A program made the translations under genes and the position numbers. A DNA stretch of 64,000 nt, taken from contig ABYL01000026.1 in assembly GCA_000173575.1 (NCBI GenBank), positions 1-64,000 of the forward strand. The letters run 5' to 3'. This document shows positions 8,228 through 16,128 of this stretch, piece after piece. The stretch's first letter is position 1; every line of letters begins with the position of its first letter. Under the pieces are notes generated by a model. It made no database searches, was not told the origin of the DNA, and was given only the letters and a program-made list of their open reading frames with translations. This DNA comes from Burkholderia sp. H160 (GTDB lineage: Bacteria > Pseudomonadota > Gammaproteobacteria > Burkholderiales > Burkholderiaceae).

Positions 8228-9544
8228 TCAGCGCAGATAGTGCAGTTGCGAGAACTGCCGGCGATACTCGCTCACAGCGGGCGCCACCTCTTCCGGTGAC
8301 TTGCGGCGCAGCAGAACATCGGCGGTGAAGCCGGCGAGCCGCGGCATGTCGTCCGCAACCATCCCCCAGCGAACGAGTTCCGGCGTGCCCATTCGCAGCC
8401 CGTTGACGTCGCCGTCGATTTCCGGCAGCGGCAAACCGATGCCGCACGCGAGAACGTTGGCTCGCCGCAGTAGCTTCGCCATCGTCTGGCCGCCGCCGAA
8501 CTCGTGCGCCTCAATCGCGAACTGGTGCGACGTCGTCATTCCCCGATCGCGCGCAAACACGGGAAGACCTTCTTCCATGAGCGCGGTCCCGAGAGCCTTG
8601 GCTGCCTTCACCATCTCGGCAGCATACGGACGACCAAGCGCCTGCCAGTCGAGCATGGTCATGGCGATCGACGCCGACTTGCCCGCGTCGAAATTAGCGG
8701 TCAGGCCAGGGTAGGCAATGGCGTCGAGCTTGCGCGCCATCTCCGCGTCGTTGGTCACGATCAAGCCACCGGCTGCGCCCGCCAGGCTCTTGTACGTGCT
8801 CATGGTCATGAGATGCGCACCCTGCGTGAGCGGCTGCTGCCAGGCATGACCCGCGATCAGACCGCACAGGTGCGCCGCATCATAGAGCAGCACCGCCCCG
8901 ACCTCATCCGCAATCGCACGCACCTCCTCGACCGGATGAGGAAAAAGGTTGAGACTCTGACCCAGCGTGATGACCTTGGGTCGCAGCCGGAGCGCGTCCT
9001 CGCGCAATGCATTGAGATCGACCGTATAACGCTTCGCGTCAAATGCCATGAGGTACGGCTTGACGCCGTACATTCCGGCAGCCCCATTGGCGTGGTGACT
9101 GAAGTGCCCGCCGACCGTGGCTGGCGGAACGAAAACCGTATCGCCCGGTTTCGCCGCTGCAATGTAGGTGTAGAGATTCGCAAGCGCACCAGATGCAACG
9201 CGGATCTCCGCAAAGCGCGCACCAAATACCTGGGCAACGAGCTCAGCGGCGAGTACTTCAATCTTTTCGACACCCTCCAGACCCATTTCGTACTTGTCGC
9301 CGGGATAACCCAACGACGGGCGCGAACCGACGCCAGCCGCCAGCAATGCTTCCGCCTTCGGGTTGATGGCGTTCGTTGCCGGATTGAGGTTGAAGCAGTC
9401 GCGCTCGTGGATCACGCGATTCTCTTCGACGAATGCGAGCAGATCTCTCTCGTTCTGCTCGGGATTCTGGGAAGCAAAGCGTCTCACCAGCGCTTGAATG
9501 TAGTTCTCGGGATCGCGCGGAACCCAGGGGCGAGCTTCCAGCAT
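8228..9544 (-). CDS. Serine hydroxymethyltransferase-like PLP enzyme (atypical GlyA paralogue)
   Basis: A 438-residue PLP-dependent fold type I enzyme related to serine hydroxymethyltransferase. SHMT-like signatures are SLGYPGDKYEMG near residue 70, the cofactor aspartate in LYDAAHLCGL and the Schiff-base lysine in MSTYKSLAGAAGG. In true GlyA the last motif is usually TTHKTLRGPRGG, so the His before the lysine and the RGPR turn are changed here. Chosen start: ATG at 9544 with AAGGA seven bases upstream; the frame is open further upstream but that part has no SHMT character. It is paired with serine dehydratase and divergent from a LysR regulator. It may act on glycine/serine, alpha-methylserine or a beta-hydroxy amino acid; the substrate is uncertain. 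Confidence 0.8.
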   Translation of the reverse strand: MLEARPWVPRDPENYIQALVRRFASQNPEQNERDLLAFVEENRVIHERDCFNLNPATNAINPKAEALLAAGVGSRPSLGYPGDKYEMGLEGVEKIEVLAAELVAQVFGARFAEIRVASGALANLYTYIAAAKPGDTVFVPPATVGGHFSHHANGAAGMYGVKPYLMAFDAKRYTVDLNALREDALRLRPKVITLGQSLNLFPHPVEEVRAIADEVGAVLLYDAAHLCGLIAGHAWQQPLTQGAHLMTMSTYKSLAGAAGGLIVTNDAEMARKLDAIAYPGLTANFDAGKSASIAMTMLDWQALGRPYAAEMVKAAKALGTALMEEGLPVFARDRGMTTSHQFAIEAHEFGGGQTMAKLLRRANVLACGIGLPLPEIDGDVNGLRMGTPELVRWGMVADDMPRLAGFTADVLLRRKSPEEVAPAVSEYRRQFSQLHYLR

Positions 9545-9682
9545 GATGACGTCCTTATCGATAGGTCTGTGGGCGGCGGTTCGACTAACCGGTTCTTGCG
9601 GCGGCAGAGCAAGCGTGCACGTGTGCCGTCGTTGCGGTTCAGTGCTCACATGCGCTGCAATGGAACCCATCGTAGGACGCGA

Positions 9683-9698
9683 ATATATCCACGTATAC
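9683..9698. promoter_or_regulatory. candidate LysR operator in the divergent promoter region
   Basis: ATATA-TCCACG-TATAC is a near-perfect interrupted inverted repeat in the 223-base region between the hydroxymethyltransferase-like gene (minus) and the LysR gene (plus). LysR-type proteins usually bind AT-rich dyads of the T-N11-A kind in such divergent regions. Assignment to the adjacent regulator is inference. Confidence 0.35.
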
Positions 9699-9767
9699 TT
9701 ATCTTTTTTTGTGTAATACATTAGCCGTTCTGTCGAATTGATCACTGTCGAACGGAGGGTAAACACC

Positions 9768-10670
9768 ATGGAAGTGGGTCGCCTGCGAGCACTGCTCGAA
9801 CTGTCGAGATGTGGCACGATTGCGGCTGCCGCGGAGGTAATGTTCCTGACGCCATCAGCCGTCTCGCAGCAGATCGCCCAGCTCGAAGAGGAGGCAGGCG
9901 TCAAGCTGACGGAGCGCGTCGGACGCGGTGTCCGGCTCACTGGCGCGGGGCAGGCGCTGGTGGGCTACGCGGAACGGGTCATGGTCGTGCTCGATGAAGC
10001 GCGTTCCGAACTGGCCGTGCTGCGCCGCGAAATTGCGGGCGAACTGCGTGTCGCCGCGTTTCCGTCGGTTGCATCGGCGGTGCTGCCGGACACGGTCAAG
10101 GCATTGCGGCAGGTTTTTCCACGCCTCGACATCATCCTGGAAGAGCTGGAGCCGGTTGATGGACTCGCGGCGCTGCGTTCCTGGCGGGCGGACATTGCCC
10201 TGATCGACGATCTGTCGATCGTCGTCGGCGACAAGCAGGAAAGCGTTGGTGTCGTACCGCTCGCCGAAGATGTGCTGTCGGTGGCGCTCCCGACGGATCA
10301 CCCCCTGGCCGGGAAGTCTTCGCTGGGCGTCGCCGATCTGAGGCATGAGACCTGGGCGATCGATTCGACGTCGAGCGTGTTTGGCGACTTCATCACCAAC
10401 CTCTGCCGGCGCGCCGGATACGAACCGCAGATCAACGCCAAATGCCGCGGCTTCGAGATGGTCGGCGCGATGGTGGCGTCGGGTTGCTCCGTGTCGATCG
10501 TCCCTGGTCTCAGGCTGGTGCGGCCGCCAGCCGGCGTCGCATGGGTCAAGCTGAAGCCGGAAGTGCGGCGAAAGATCTACGTGGCATTTCGGCGCGGCGA
10601 ACGTAACCACCCTGCGATCAATGTGTTCGTCGAGGAAGTGGTCCGAACTGCCGCACGGCTCCTTGAATAG
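9768..10670 (+). CDS. LysR-family transcriptional regulator
   Basis: A 300-residue LysR regulator. The N-terminal winged helix (RLRALLELSRCGTIAAAAE then LTPSAVSQQIAQLEEEAG) is followed by LTERVGRGVRLTGAG and a co-inducer domain from about residue 90. The start is ATG at 9768 because a clear GGAGGG ribosome binding site lies 8 bases upstream; the earlier in-frame start at 9738 lacks one. It is divergent from the SHMT-like/sdaA operon and probably controls it. The ligand may be serine, glycine or a transported amino acid (inference). Confidence 0.9.
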   Translation: MEVGRLRALLELSRCGTIAAAAEVMFLTPSAVSQQIAQLEEEAGVKLTERVGRGVRLTGAGQALVGYAERVMVVLDEARSELAVLRREIAGELRVAAFPSVASAVLPDTVKALRQVFPRLDIILEELEPVDGLAALRSWRADIALIDDLSIVVGDKQESVGVVPLAEDVLSVALPTDHPLAGKSSLGVADLRHETWAIDSTSSVFGDFITNLCRRAGYEPQINAKCRGFEMVGAMVASGCSVSIVPGLRLVRPPAGVAWVKLKPEVRRKIYVAFRRGERNHPAINVFVEEVVRTAARLLE

Positions 10671-10741
10671 CTCATCACCGGGGAATACGGATGTGCGGTC
10701 GGTCCGCGCGCGAGTCGCGCGGCTTAGCGAAGGATGAAAGC

Positions 10742-11746
10742 ATGCTTCTGACTGTCGATATCGTTATCTACGACGGCTTCAAGGCGCTCGAGGCCATCGG
10801 CTCCCTGAGCGTATTTACTTACGCGAATATCCATCTACAGCGTCGCGGCCTGCCCGGGCGTTACGACGTCAAGCTCGCGTCAACGCGTCGCGGCGAAATC
10901 ATGTCCGACACGGGTGTGCCGCTCGCGTCCGTTAAGAGTCTGAGCACGCTCTCGTTGCCTCATACCGCGATCATCGTCGGCGCCTGGCAGATCGAAGAAG
11001 CGGTCGGCAACGCCCCTGAGATCGTGCAGTGGGTCGAGGCCTCAGCAGGACGGATGGTGCGAACTGCCGCGCTATGCTCCGGTGCATTCTTTCTCGCCGC
11101 TGCGGGACTTCTGGACGGAAAACGTGCAACGACACATTGGGCCGTCGCTGATGCGCTGAAAGAGAAATATCCCGCCGTTCGCGTCGATGCCGACTGTATC
11201 TTCATACGTGAGGGCAGCATCTGGACTTCGGCTGGAGTCACGGCCGGAATCGACCTCGCACTCGCGCTCGTTGAAGAGGATTTTGGTCTGGATGTTGCGC
11301 TCGATGTTGCCAGAGATCTCGTTGTGTACCTCAAGCGACCAGGTGGTCAATCACAGTTCAGCGCTCACCTCGTTAGTCAGGCAACGCATCACCCCGGCAT
11401 CAGGGAAGTACAGGGCTGGATTCTCGCGAACATTCGCAACGAGCTTTGTCCGTCGGAAATGGCAGAGCGTCTCTCGATGAGCGTGCGCAGCTTCAATCGT
11501 TGTTTCAAACGGGAAACCGGCACGACGCCTTCGACGTTCCTCATGCGGGCTCGCGTCGAAGCGGCCCGGCGCATGCTGGAGGAGGGAGATTTGCCGGCAA
11601 AAACTATCGCGGCAAGAAGTGGCTTCAAAACGTATGAAGCAATGAGAAAGGCTTTCCAGCAAGCGCTTGGCGTCACTCCACTGACATACCGCGAACGCTT
11701 TGGTGTCGATCACGGTCACGATCAGGCGCAGGAACACCTGGCCTGA
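10742..11746 (+). CDS. GlxA-family AraC-type transcriptional regulator
   Basis: A 334-residue regulator with an N-terminal DJ-1/PfpI-like domain (residues 1 to about 190; the ALCSGAFFLAAAGLLDG and ATTHW motifs are typical) and a C-terminal AraC helix-turn-helix (LCPSEMAERLSMSVRSFNR and GVTPLTYRERFG). The start ATG at 10742 has AAGGA upstream; an earlier ATG at 10691 has no domain support. GlxA-type regulators include GbdR, SouR and CdhR, which respond to glycine betaine, sarcosine and carnitine breakdown. That family knowledge, the serine enzymes to the left and the formaldehyde enzymes to the right suggest a role in methylated amine or amino acid catabolism. Confidence 0.9.
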   Translation: MLLTVDIVIYDGFKALEAIGSLSVFTYANIHLQRRGLPGRYDVKLASTRRGEIMSDTGVPLASVKSLSTLSLPHTAIIVGAWQIEEAVGNAPEIVQWVEASAGRMVRTAALCSGAFFLAAAGLLDGKRATTHWAVADALKEKYPAVRVDADCIFIREGSIWTSAGVTAGIDLALALVEEDFGLDVALDVARDLVVYLKRPGGQSQFSAHLVSQATHHPGIREVQGWILANIRNELCPSEMAERLSMSVRSFNRCFKRETGTTPSTFLMRARVEAARRMLEEGDLPAKTIAARSGFKTYEAMRKAFQQALGVTPLTYRERFGVDHGHDQAQEHLA

Positions 11747-11760
11747 TAGGGCTTTTGTCG

Positions 11761-11789
11761 CGGGGCGGCATGTTGCTAGCGCCGCCCCG
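11761..11789 (+). terminator. hairpin after the GlxA-type regulator
   Basis: CGGGGCGGC (11761-11769) and GCCGCCCCG (11781-11789) make a perfect 9-bp GC stem with an 11-base loop, 14 bases after the stop codon. It lies between convergent genes (regulator plus, VOC minus). No T-tract follows, so a terminator role is probable rather than certain. Confidence 0.55.
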
Positions 11790-11860
11790 ACCTCAACGAT
11801 CCAAGCTTCGTGCTTAAACCCTCAGGAGATGACGCAGCCTCTCGCTCGTGGCCTGGCGTG

Positions 11861-12244
11861 TCATTCAGACTCGAAGCAGTACACGGCCAGTTTGTTCCCA
11901 TCGAGATCGCGAACATAGGCCGCATACGCGTTAGGTGCCCAGCCGCGCGGCCCGGCAGATCCCTCATCCTTTGCGCCCTGTGCGAGCGCTGAGTCGTAAA
12001 AGGCGTGGATCGACGCGCGATCAGGGGAGGAGAACGATACGGTGACGCCATTGCCGACTGTTGCCGGCTGGCCATTGGCGGGCTTCAGCACGAAGAACGA
12101 CGGTGAGTCCTTGCCCCAGATCGAGCCGTTGTCTCCGAGGTCCGCAAGACGCTGCAGGCCGATCTTTCCAAGAATGTTGTCGTAGAAGGCGCGGGCCTTC
12201 TCGAGGTCGTTGGTGCCGACAGTAACGTGGGTAAAAGCGGTCAT
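11861..12244 (-). CDS. VOC family protein (glyoxalase/dioxygenase fold)
   Basis: A 127-residue vicinal-oxygen-chelate protein. It opens FTHVTVGTNDLEKARAFYDNIL, with the first metal-ligand histidine in the beta-alpha-beta module, and ends LDGNKLAVYCFE, where the glutamate is the second ligand position. Such proteins include glyoxalase I relatives and thiol-transfer resistance enzymes; a glutathione-linked role is conceivable because the next two genes are glutathione-dependent. A GGAGG site precedes ATG 12244. The specific reaction is unknown. Confidence 0.85.
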   Translation of the reverse strand: MTAFTHVTVGTNDLEKARAFYDNILGKIGLQRLADLGDNGSIWGKDSPSFFVLKPANGQPATVGNGVTVSFSSPDRASIHAFYDSALAQGAKDEGSAGPRGWAPNAYAAYVRDLDGNKLAVYCFESE

Positions 12245-12345
12245 AGAAGCCTCCGTTAGTAGATGACGTGAAATTGCCCGCGGGGCTGGCGGTCTGGATG
12301 CCGTTTCCCCGACCGGGACATGCCGGTTAAATTGCGTTGCTTAAC

Positions 12346-13206
12346 TCAGCCGACACCGCATAGGGTCCGGGCGTGATGCTCGAGATGGTCCTTGATGAAC
12401 GTCGAGATGAAGAAGTAGCCGTGGTCATAATCCGCATGCCGGCGCATCGTCAGCGGCTGCCCCGCTGCATCGCAGGCCGCTTCGAACAGGTCGGGATTCA
12501 ACTGCGTCGGCAGGAACTGATCCGCGAGCCCCTGATCGACGAGTATCCCTTCCGCAAACTTGCGCGTCGCGCGCCCTACCAGTTCGCTCGCGTCGTACTG
12601 CCGCCACGTTTCGCGGTTCTCGCCGAGATAGCCGCTGAACGCCTTCTCGCCCCACGGACAACGCATCGGCGCCGCGATCGGCGCGAACGCCGACACCGAC
12701 CGATAGAGATCCGGGTTGCGCAGCGCGAGCATCAACGCGCCGTGACCGCACATCGAATGACCGAAGATGCCGAGGCGCGCGCCATCGACCGGCAATTCGT
12801 TCACGGCGGTTTCGCGCAGTTCATCCCGCACGTATGAGTACATCCGGTAATGCTTCGACCAAGGCTCCTCGGTCGCGTCGACGTAAAAGCCCGCGCCGAA
12901 GCCGAAGTCCCACGCATCGCTCTCGCCGGGCACGCCCGCGCCGCGCGGGCTCGTGTCCGGCGCGATCAGCACGATGCCGTGCCGGGCCGCGAAGCGCTGC
13001 GCGCCGGCCTTGATCGCGAAAGTCTCCTCGGTGCTGGTCAGTCCGGCCAGATAGAACAACGCCGGCAGACGTCCTGCGTTCTCATGCAAGGCCTGTGGCG
13101 GCAGATAGACCGAGAAACGCATCGGCAGACCGATGGTGCGCGACTCGTGCCGGTAGAAGCGTTGCTCGCCGCCATGGCAGGCGTGCGACGATAGTAGTTC
13201 GAGCAT
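12346..13206 (-). CDS. fghA: S-formylglutathione hydrolase
   Basis: A 286-residue esterase of the FghA/FrmB family. It hydrolyses S-formylglutathione to formate and glutathione in the cytosol, the second step of formaldehyde oxidation. The nucleophile is the serine in GHSMCGHGA near residue 150; the catalytic aspartate lies in VDQGLADQFLP and the histidine in DYDHGYFFI. The N-terminal LLSSHACHGGEQRFYRHES is characteristic. It lies 16 bases downstream of the class III alcohol dehydrogenase, so both are in one transcript and form a complete formaldehyde-to-formate path. Confidence 0.95.
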   Translation of the reverse strand: MLELLSSHACHGGEQRFYRHESRTIGLPMRFSVYLPPQALHENAGRLPALFYLAGLTSTEETFAIKAGAQRFAARHGIVLIAPDTSPRGAGVPGESDAWDFGFGAGFYVDATEEPWSKHYRMYSYVRDELRETAVNELPVDGARLGIFGHSMCGHGALMLALRNPDLYRSVSAFAPIAAPMRCPWGEKAFSGYLGENRETWRQYDASELVGRATRKFAEGILVDQGLADQFLPTQLNPDLFEAACDAAGQPLTMRRHADYDHGYFFISTFIKDHLEHHARTLCGVG

Positions 13207-13222
13207 CGTGACGCTCCATCTC

Positions 13223-14329
13223 TTAGTACAGCACGACCGAGCGGATCGACTCGCCCTTCTTCATCAGGTCGAAGCCCTCGTTGATGCGCTCGAGCGGCAG
13301 ATGGTGTGTGATCAGGTCGTCGATATTGATCTTGCCTTCCATGTACCAGTCGACGATCTTCGGCACGTCGGTGCGTCCGCGCGCGCCGCCGAACGCCGAG
13401 CCCTTCCACTCGCGGCCCGTCACCAGCTGGAACGGCCGCGTGCTGATCTCCTCGCCCGCCGCCGCGACGCCGATGATGAACGACTGGCCCCAGCCCTTGT
13501 GCGTGCATTCGAGCGCCTGGCGCATCAGCTTGACGTTACCGATACATTCAAACGAGTAGTCGGCGCCTCCATCGGTCAACTGCACAATGTGATCGACGAC
13601 GTTCTCGACTTCGTTCGGGTTGATGAAATGCGTCATGCCGAACTTCTTCGCGAGCTCGACGCGGCCCGGATTGATGTCGACACCGATGATCTTGTCCGCG
13701 CCAACCATCTTCGCGCCCTGAATGACGTTCAGGCCGATGCCGCCGAGCCCGAACACGACCACGTTCGCACCTGTCTCGACCTTCGCCGAATACACAACCG
13801 CGCCAACGCCGGTCGTCACGCCGCAGCCGATGTAGCAGATCTTGTCGAACGGCGCGTCTTCACGCACTTTTGCGACGGCGATCTCCGGCACGACGATGTA
13901 GTTCGAAAACGTCGACGTCCCCATGTAGTGAAACAGCGGCTTGCCGTCGAGCGAGAAGCGCGAGGTCGCATCGGGCATCAGGCCCTTGCCCTGCGTCGAG
14001 CGGATCGCCTGACAGAGGTTGGTCTTGCGCGACAGACAGAACTTGCACTGGCGGCATTCGGGCGTGTAGAGCGGAATCACGTGATCGCCCTTCTTCAGCG
14101 TGCCGACGCCCGGCCCGACATCGACGATCACGCCCGCGCCTTCGTGGCCGAGAATCGCCGGGAAGATGCCTTCGGGGTCGGCGCCCGAGAGCGTGTAGTA
14201 ATCCGTGTGGCAGATGCCCGTCGCCTTCACTTCGATCAGGACTTCACCGGCGCGCGGACCTTCGAGATCGACTTCCTCGATCGTCAATGGGGCGCCGGCT
14301 TTCCATGCGATTGCTGCTTTGGTCTTCAT
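13223..14329 (-). CDS. frmA: S-(hydroxymethyl)glutathione dehydrogenase / class III alcohol dehydrogenase
   Basis: A 368-residue zinc alcohol dehydrogenase, the normal length of class III enzymes. It oxidises S-hydroxymethylglutathione with NAD+. Catalytic zinc ligands appear in [19 protein letters not shown] and [10 protein letters not shown]; the structural zinc cysteines are in [16 protein letters not shown]. The NAD-binding loop is [20 protein letters not shown] precedes ATG 14329. It is co-transcribed with S-formylglutathione hydrolase. No frmR-type repressor gene is seen beside it. Formaldehyde could come from N-demethylation, which would fit the betaine and methylated-amine flavour of the surrounding genes (inference). 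Confidence 0.95.
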   Translation of the reverse strand: MKTKAAIAWKAGAPLTIEEVDLEGPRAGEVLIEVKATGICHTDYYTLSGADPEGIFPAILGHEGAGVIVDVGPGVGTLKKGDHVIPLYTPECRQCKFCLSRKTNLCQAIRSTQGKGLMPDATSRFSLDGKPLFHYMGTSTFSNYIVVPEIAVAKVREDAPFDKICYIGCGVTTGVGAVVYSAKVETGANVVVFGLGGIGLNVIQGAKMVGADKIIGVDINPGRVELAKKFGMTHFINPNEVENVVDHIVQLTDGGADYSFECIGNVKLMRQALECTHKGWGQSFIIGVAAAGEEISTRPFQLVTGREWKGSAFGGARGRTDVPKIVDWYMEGKINIDDLITHHLPLERINEGFDLMKKGESIRSVVLY

Positions 14330-14528
14330 ATGTCCTCGTCACTCACGTTACGACTGGTCGGAATCATCGATCACGGCCGTGAGCAACGAGGTTACTTTTC
14401 CGCGTGTTGACGAAAATACAGTGCAAATTGGCCAAAAGTCGGTGGCCGCCACGAGGCAGGCCGGGTATCGCGACTGGGAATCAGCTAAGGCCGCCGAGGA
14501 ATAAGGTCAAAGCTTTCGCGAATAGCTG

Positions 14529-14945
14529 CGTGCCGTACCCCAGTTCGCCAGGTTTTTCGGACGTCCACCGGATACCGCCGCCGTCGACGACCTGTGGAAC
14601 TACCAGCTGCATCTGGTCGATCACGGTACCTCGCCGGTGTCGCTCAACGCCGGATCAGCGGGCTGAAGTTCTTCTTCATAGTCACGCTCGGCCAGCCGGA
14701 GCTGATGGCCCGGATGTAGCCGGTTCGTGTACCGCGCAAGCTCCCGGTGGTCCTCAGCTACGAAGAGGTGCGGCGGGCTGATCGTGGCAGCCAGCAACCT
14801 AAAGCACCAGACCGCGCTGTCAGTCGCCTATGGCGCCGGCCTGCGCGCCAAGGAGGTGGTGGCGCTGAAGATCGGCGATATTGAGAGCCAGCGGATGATG
14901 CGGCGAGTCGAGCATGGCAGTCGCCGCGGGATCAACGGCCCGTGA
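14529..14945 (+). pseudogene. tyrosine recombinase/integrase remnant
   Basis: Read across frames, this stretch encodes a decayed phage-type integrase of the kind often found with IS91-like elements: FARFFGRPPDTAAVDDL and YQLHLVDHGTSPVSLNA (SAM-like N-domain), then after a stop LGQPELMARM and RVPRKLPVVLSYEEV, and finally LKHQTALSVAYGAGLRAKEV and VALKIGDIESQRM from the start of the catalytic domain. There are at least one internal stop and frame changes, and the catalytic R-H-R-Y C-terminal part is missing. A short QAGYRD-like stretch near 14465 may be the extreme N-terminus. Not functional. Confidence 0.75.
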
Positions 14946-15122
14946 CATTCGTGCTGGTACCGGCAGCGCTCGGACCCAGGCAGAAGTGGAAGTGAAGCCA
15001 TCACACTACCCGATCCGCGGGCGTCCGCCAATCGGCGCGGAGGGGAACGAAGCCGGGATGCTTCCGCGGTCGGCACTCGTGCGTGATCACATCGTGGCGG
15101 ACCGCTTCCGCGCTTGCCCTAG

Positions 15123-15165
15123 AGCGAAGTAAAGTTGTCACCAGAAGCGAAGGAAAGTCGTCAAC
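15123..15165 (+). repeat. short direct repeat, possible IS-end remnant
   Basis: AGCGAAGTAAAGTTGTCACC (15123-15142) and AGCGAAGGAAAGTCGTCAAC (15146-15165) match at 17 of 20 positions with a 23-base period. Tandem terminal repeats of this size are seen at ends of some insertion sequences such as the IS21 family. It lies among recombinase fragments, so an IS-end remnant is plausible but unproven. Confidence 0.35.
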
Positions 15166-15307
15166 ATCCGTTTTTGCGTATTTCGCAAGACGGATTCATA
15201 GCGAAGATCATTGGACGCTTTAGGATGAACGCGACCTGTAGCTCGCCGCATCTGAGCACGGGGATGCTTGATGGAACTCATCCTAGAACCCAGCCGACTC
15301 GGCGCCG

Positions 15308-15360
15308 CCGGTAGGGAGGAGCCTCCGGCGGCTACGCCGCCTCCGGCTCCTCCCTACCGG
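15308..15360. repeat. long perfect hairpin (16-bp stem)
   Basis: CCGGTAGGGAGGAGCC (15308-15323) is the exact reverse complement of 15345-15360. Inside it a second 6-bp stem, GGCGGC/GCCGCC with a TAC loop, is separated by a 3x3 internal loop. It sits directly upstream of the serine-recombinase fragment. It looks like a mobile-element or repetitive extragenic palindrome rather than a simple terminator. Confidence 0.6.
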
Positions 15361-15389
15361 ACAAAACCTTCGCCGCTATACGTGACCGG

Positions 15390-15558
15390 CCAAAATGATT
15401 GTCGCCGCCCAGACTGGAGCGTCCTGTTGCGCGACCATCACCCAGCGTACATCACGTGGGATCAGTTCGAAGAGCATCAGAGGATGATTGCCGAGAACAC
15501 ACACATGAAGAAGCGGGCTTCCCGTCGATCTGCTCGTGGTGGGTGGGCATTGCTTACT
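15390..15558 (+). pseudogene. large serine recombinase fragment
   Basis: The frame encodes RRPDWSVLLRDHHPAYITWD, FEEHQRMIAENTHMKKRA and SRRSARGGWALL. This is the segment joining the recombinase domain to the zinc ribbon in large serine recombinases (typical wording there is IRDHHEGYISWE and ADNANMK). The N-terminal catalytic serine domain and the C-terminal cysteine ribbon are absent, so only about 55 residues survive. It is another sign of old mobile-element activity between the formaldehyde genes and the next catabolic region. Confidence 0.65.
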
Positions 15559-15622
15559 TTCGATAGATTCGACAGCTCCCAGCTCCAACCTGCAATTGAT
15601 CTTCGAGTCGTCGGAAAACGTA

Positions 15623-16015
15623 TCAAGAAACCTGAGAATTCTCAAAGTCGTCTTTGAATACTTCTCGCGCAACCCGAAAGCTGTCGATCGCCGCGGGGAT
15701 CCCCGCGTAGATTCCCGTTTGTAGGAAGACTTCACGGATCTCTTCCTTTGTTACCCCGTTGTTGAGAGCCCCCCGAATATGAAGCCTCAGCTCATGCGGA
15801 CGGTTAAGGGCTGTCAACATTGCCAGATTGAGCAGGCTGCGTGTCCGCCTATCCAGCCCTGGCCTACTCCACACTGCCCCCCAGCAATACTGGGTGACGA
15901 GTGTCTGCATCGACATGTTGAAGTCATCCGCATTCGCAATGGCCGAGTCGACATACGCGTCACCCAGCACCTCTCGCCGGATCTTCATACCGGTTTCAAA
16001 TAATTCCTGAATCAT
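15623..16015 (-). CDS. carboxymuconolactone decarboxylase family protein
   Basis: About 130 residues starting MIQELFETGMKIRREVLGDA, with GAVWSRPGLDRRTRSLLNLA and ELRLHIRGALNNGVTKEEI, the hallmarks of 4-carboxymuconolactone decarboxylase (PcaC) and relatives. The start ATG at 16015 is chosen because AGGAG lies just upstream; in-frame sequence continues farther but has no family match. True PcaC acts in protocatechuate degradation, but no other pca gene is nearby. A role in opening or decarboxylating a ring product of the neighbouring catabolic island is possible. It is complete in length. Confidence 0.85.
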   Translation of the reverse strand: MIQELFETGMKIRREVLGDAYVDSAIANADDFNMSMQTLVTQYCWGAVWSRPGLDRRTRSLLNLAMLTALNRPHELRLHIRGALNNGVTKEEIREVFLQTGIYAGIPAAIDSFRVAREVFKDDFENSQVS

Positions 16016-16128
16016 GCGAATCTCCTGTTCGGATATAGGGCGTGGCAGTCTCACGACTTCTAATGCCCTGCCCCGTTATCGAAATCTGCGCCAATCCTCT
16101 CGAATCGTTGATGAGGAGATGCGTAAAA

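Noticed and set aside
8504..9724. 406-codon plus-strand frame opposite the hydroxymethyltransferase-like gene
   Set aside because: Antisense shadow typical of high-GC DNA; Arg/His-rich translation with no domain, while the minus strand encodes a clear PLP enzyme.
8228..9940. 570-codon extended form of the SHMT-like enzyme
   Set aside because: The extension crosses the divergent promoter region and part of the LysR gene and lacks family similarity.
13208..14410. 400-codon plus-strand frame opposite frmA
   Set aside because: Shadow of a well-supported dehydrogenase; no motif or ribosome binding site.
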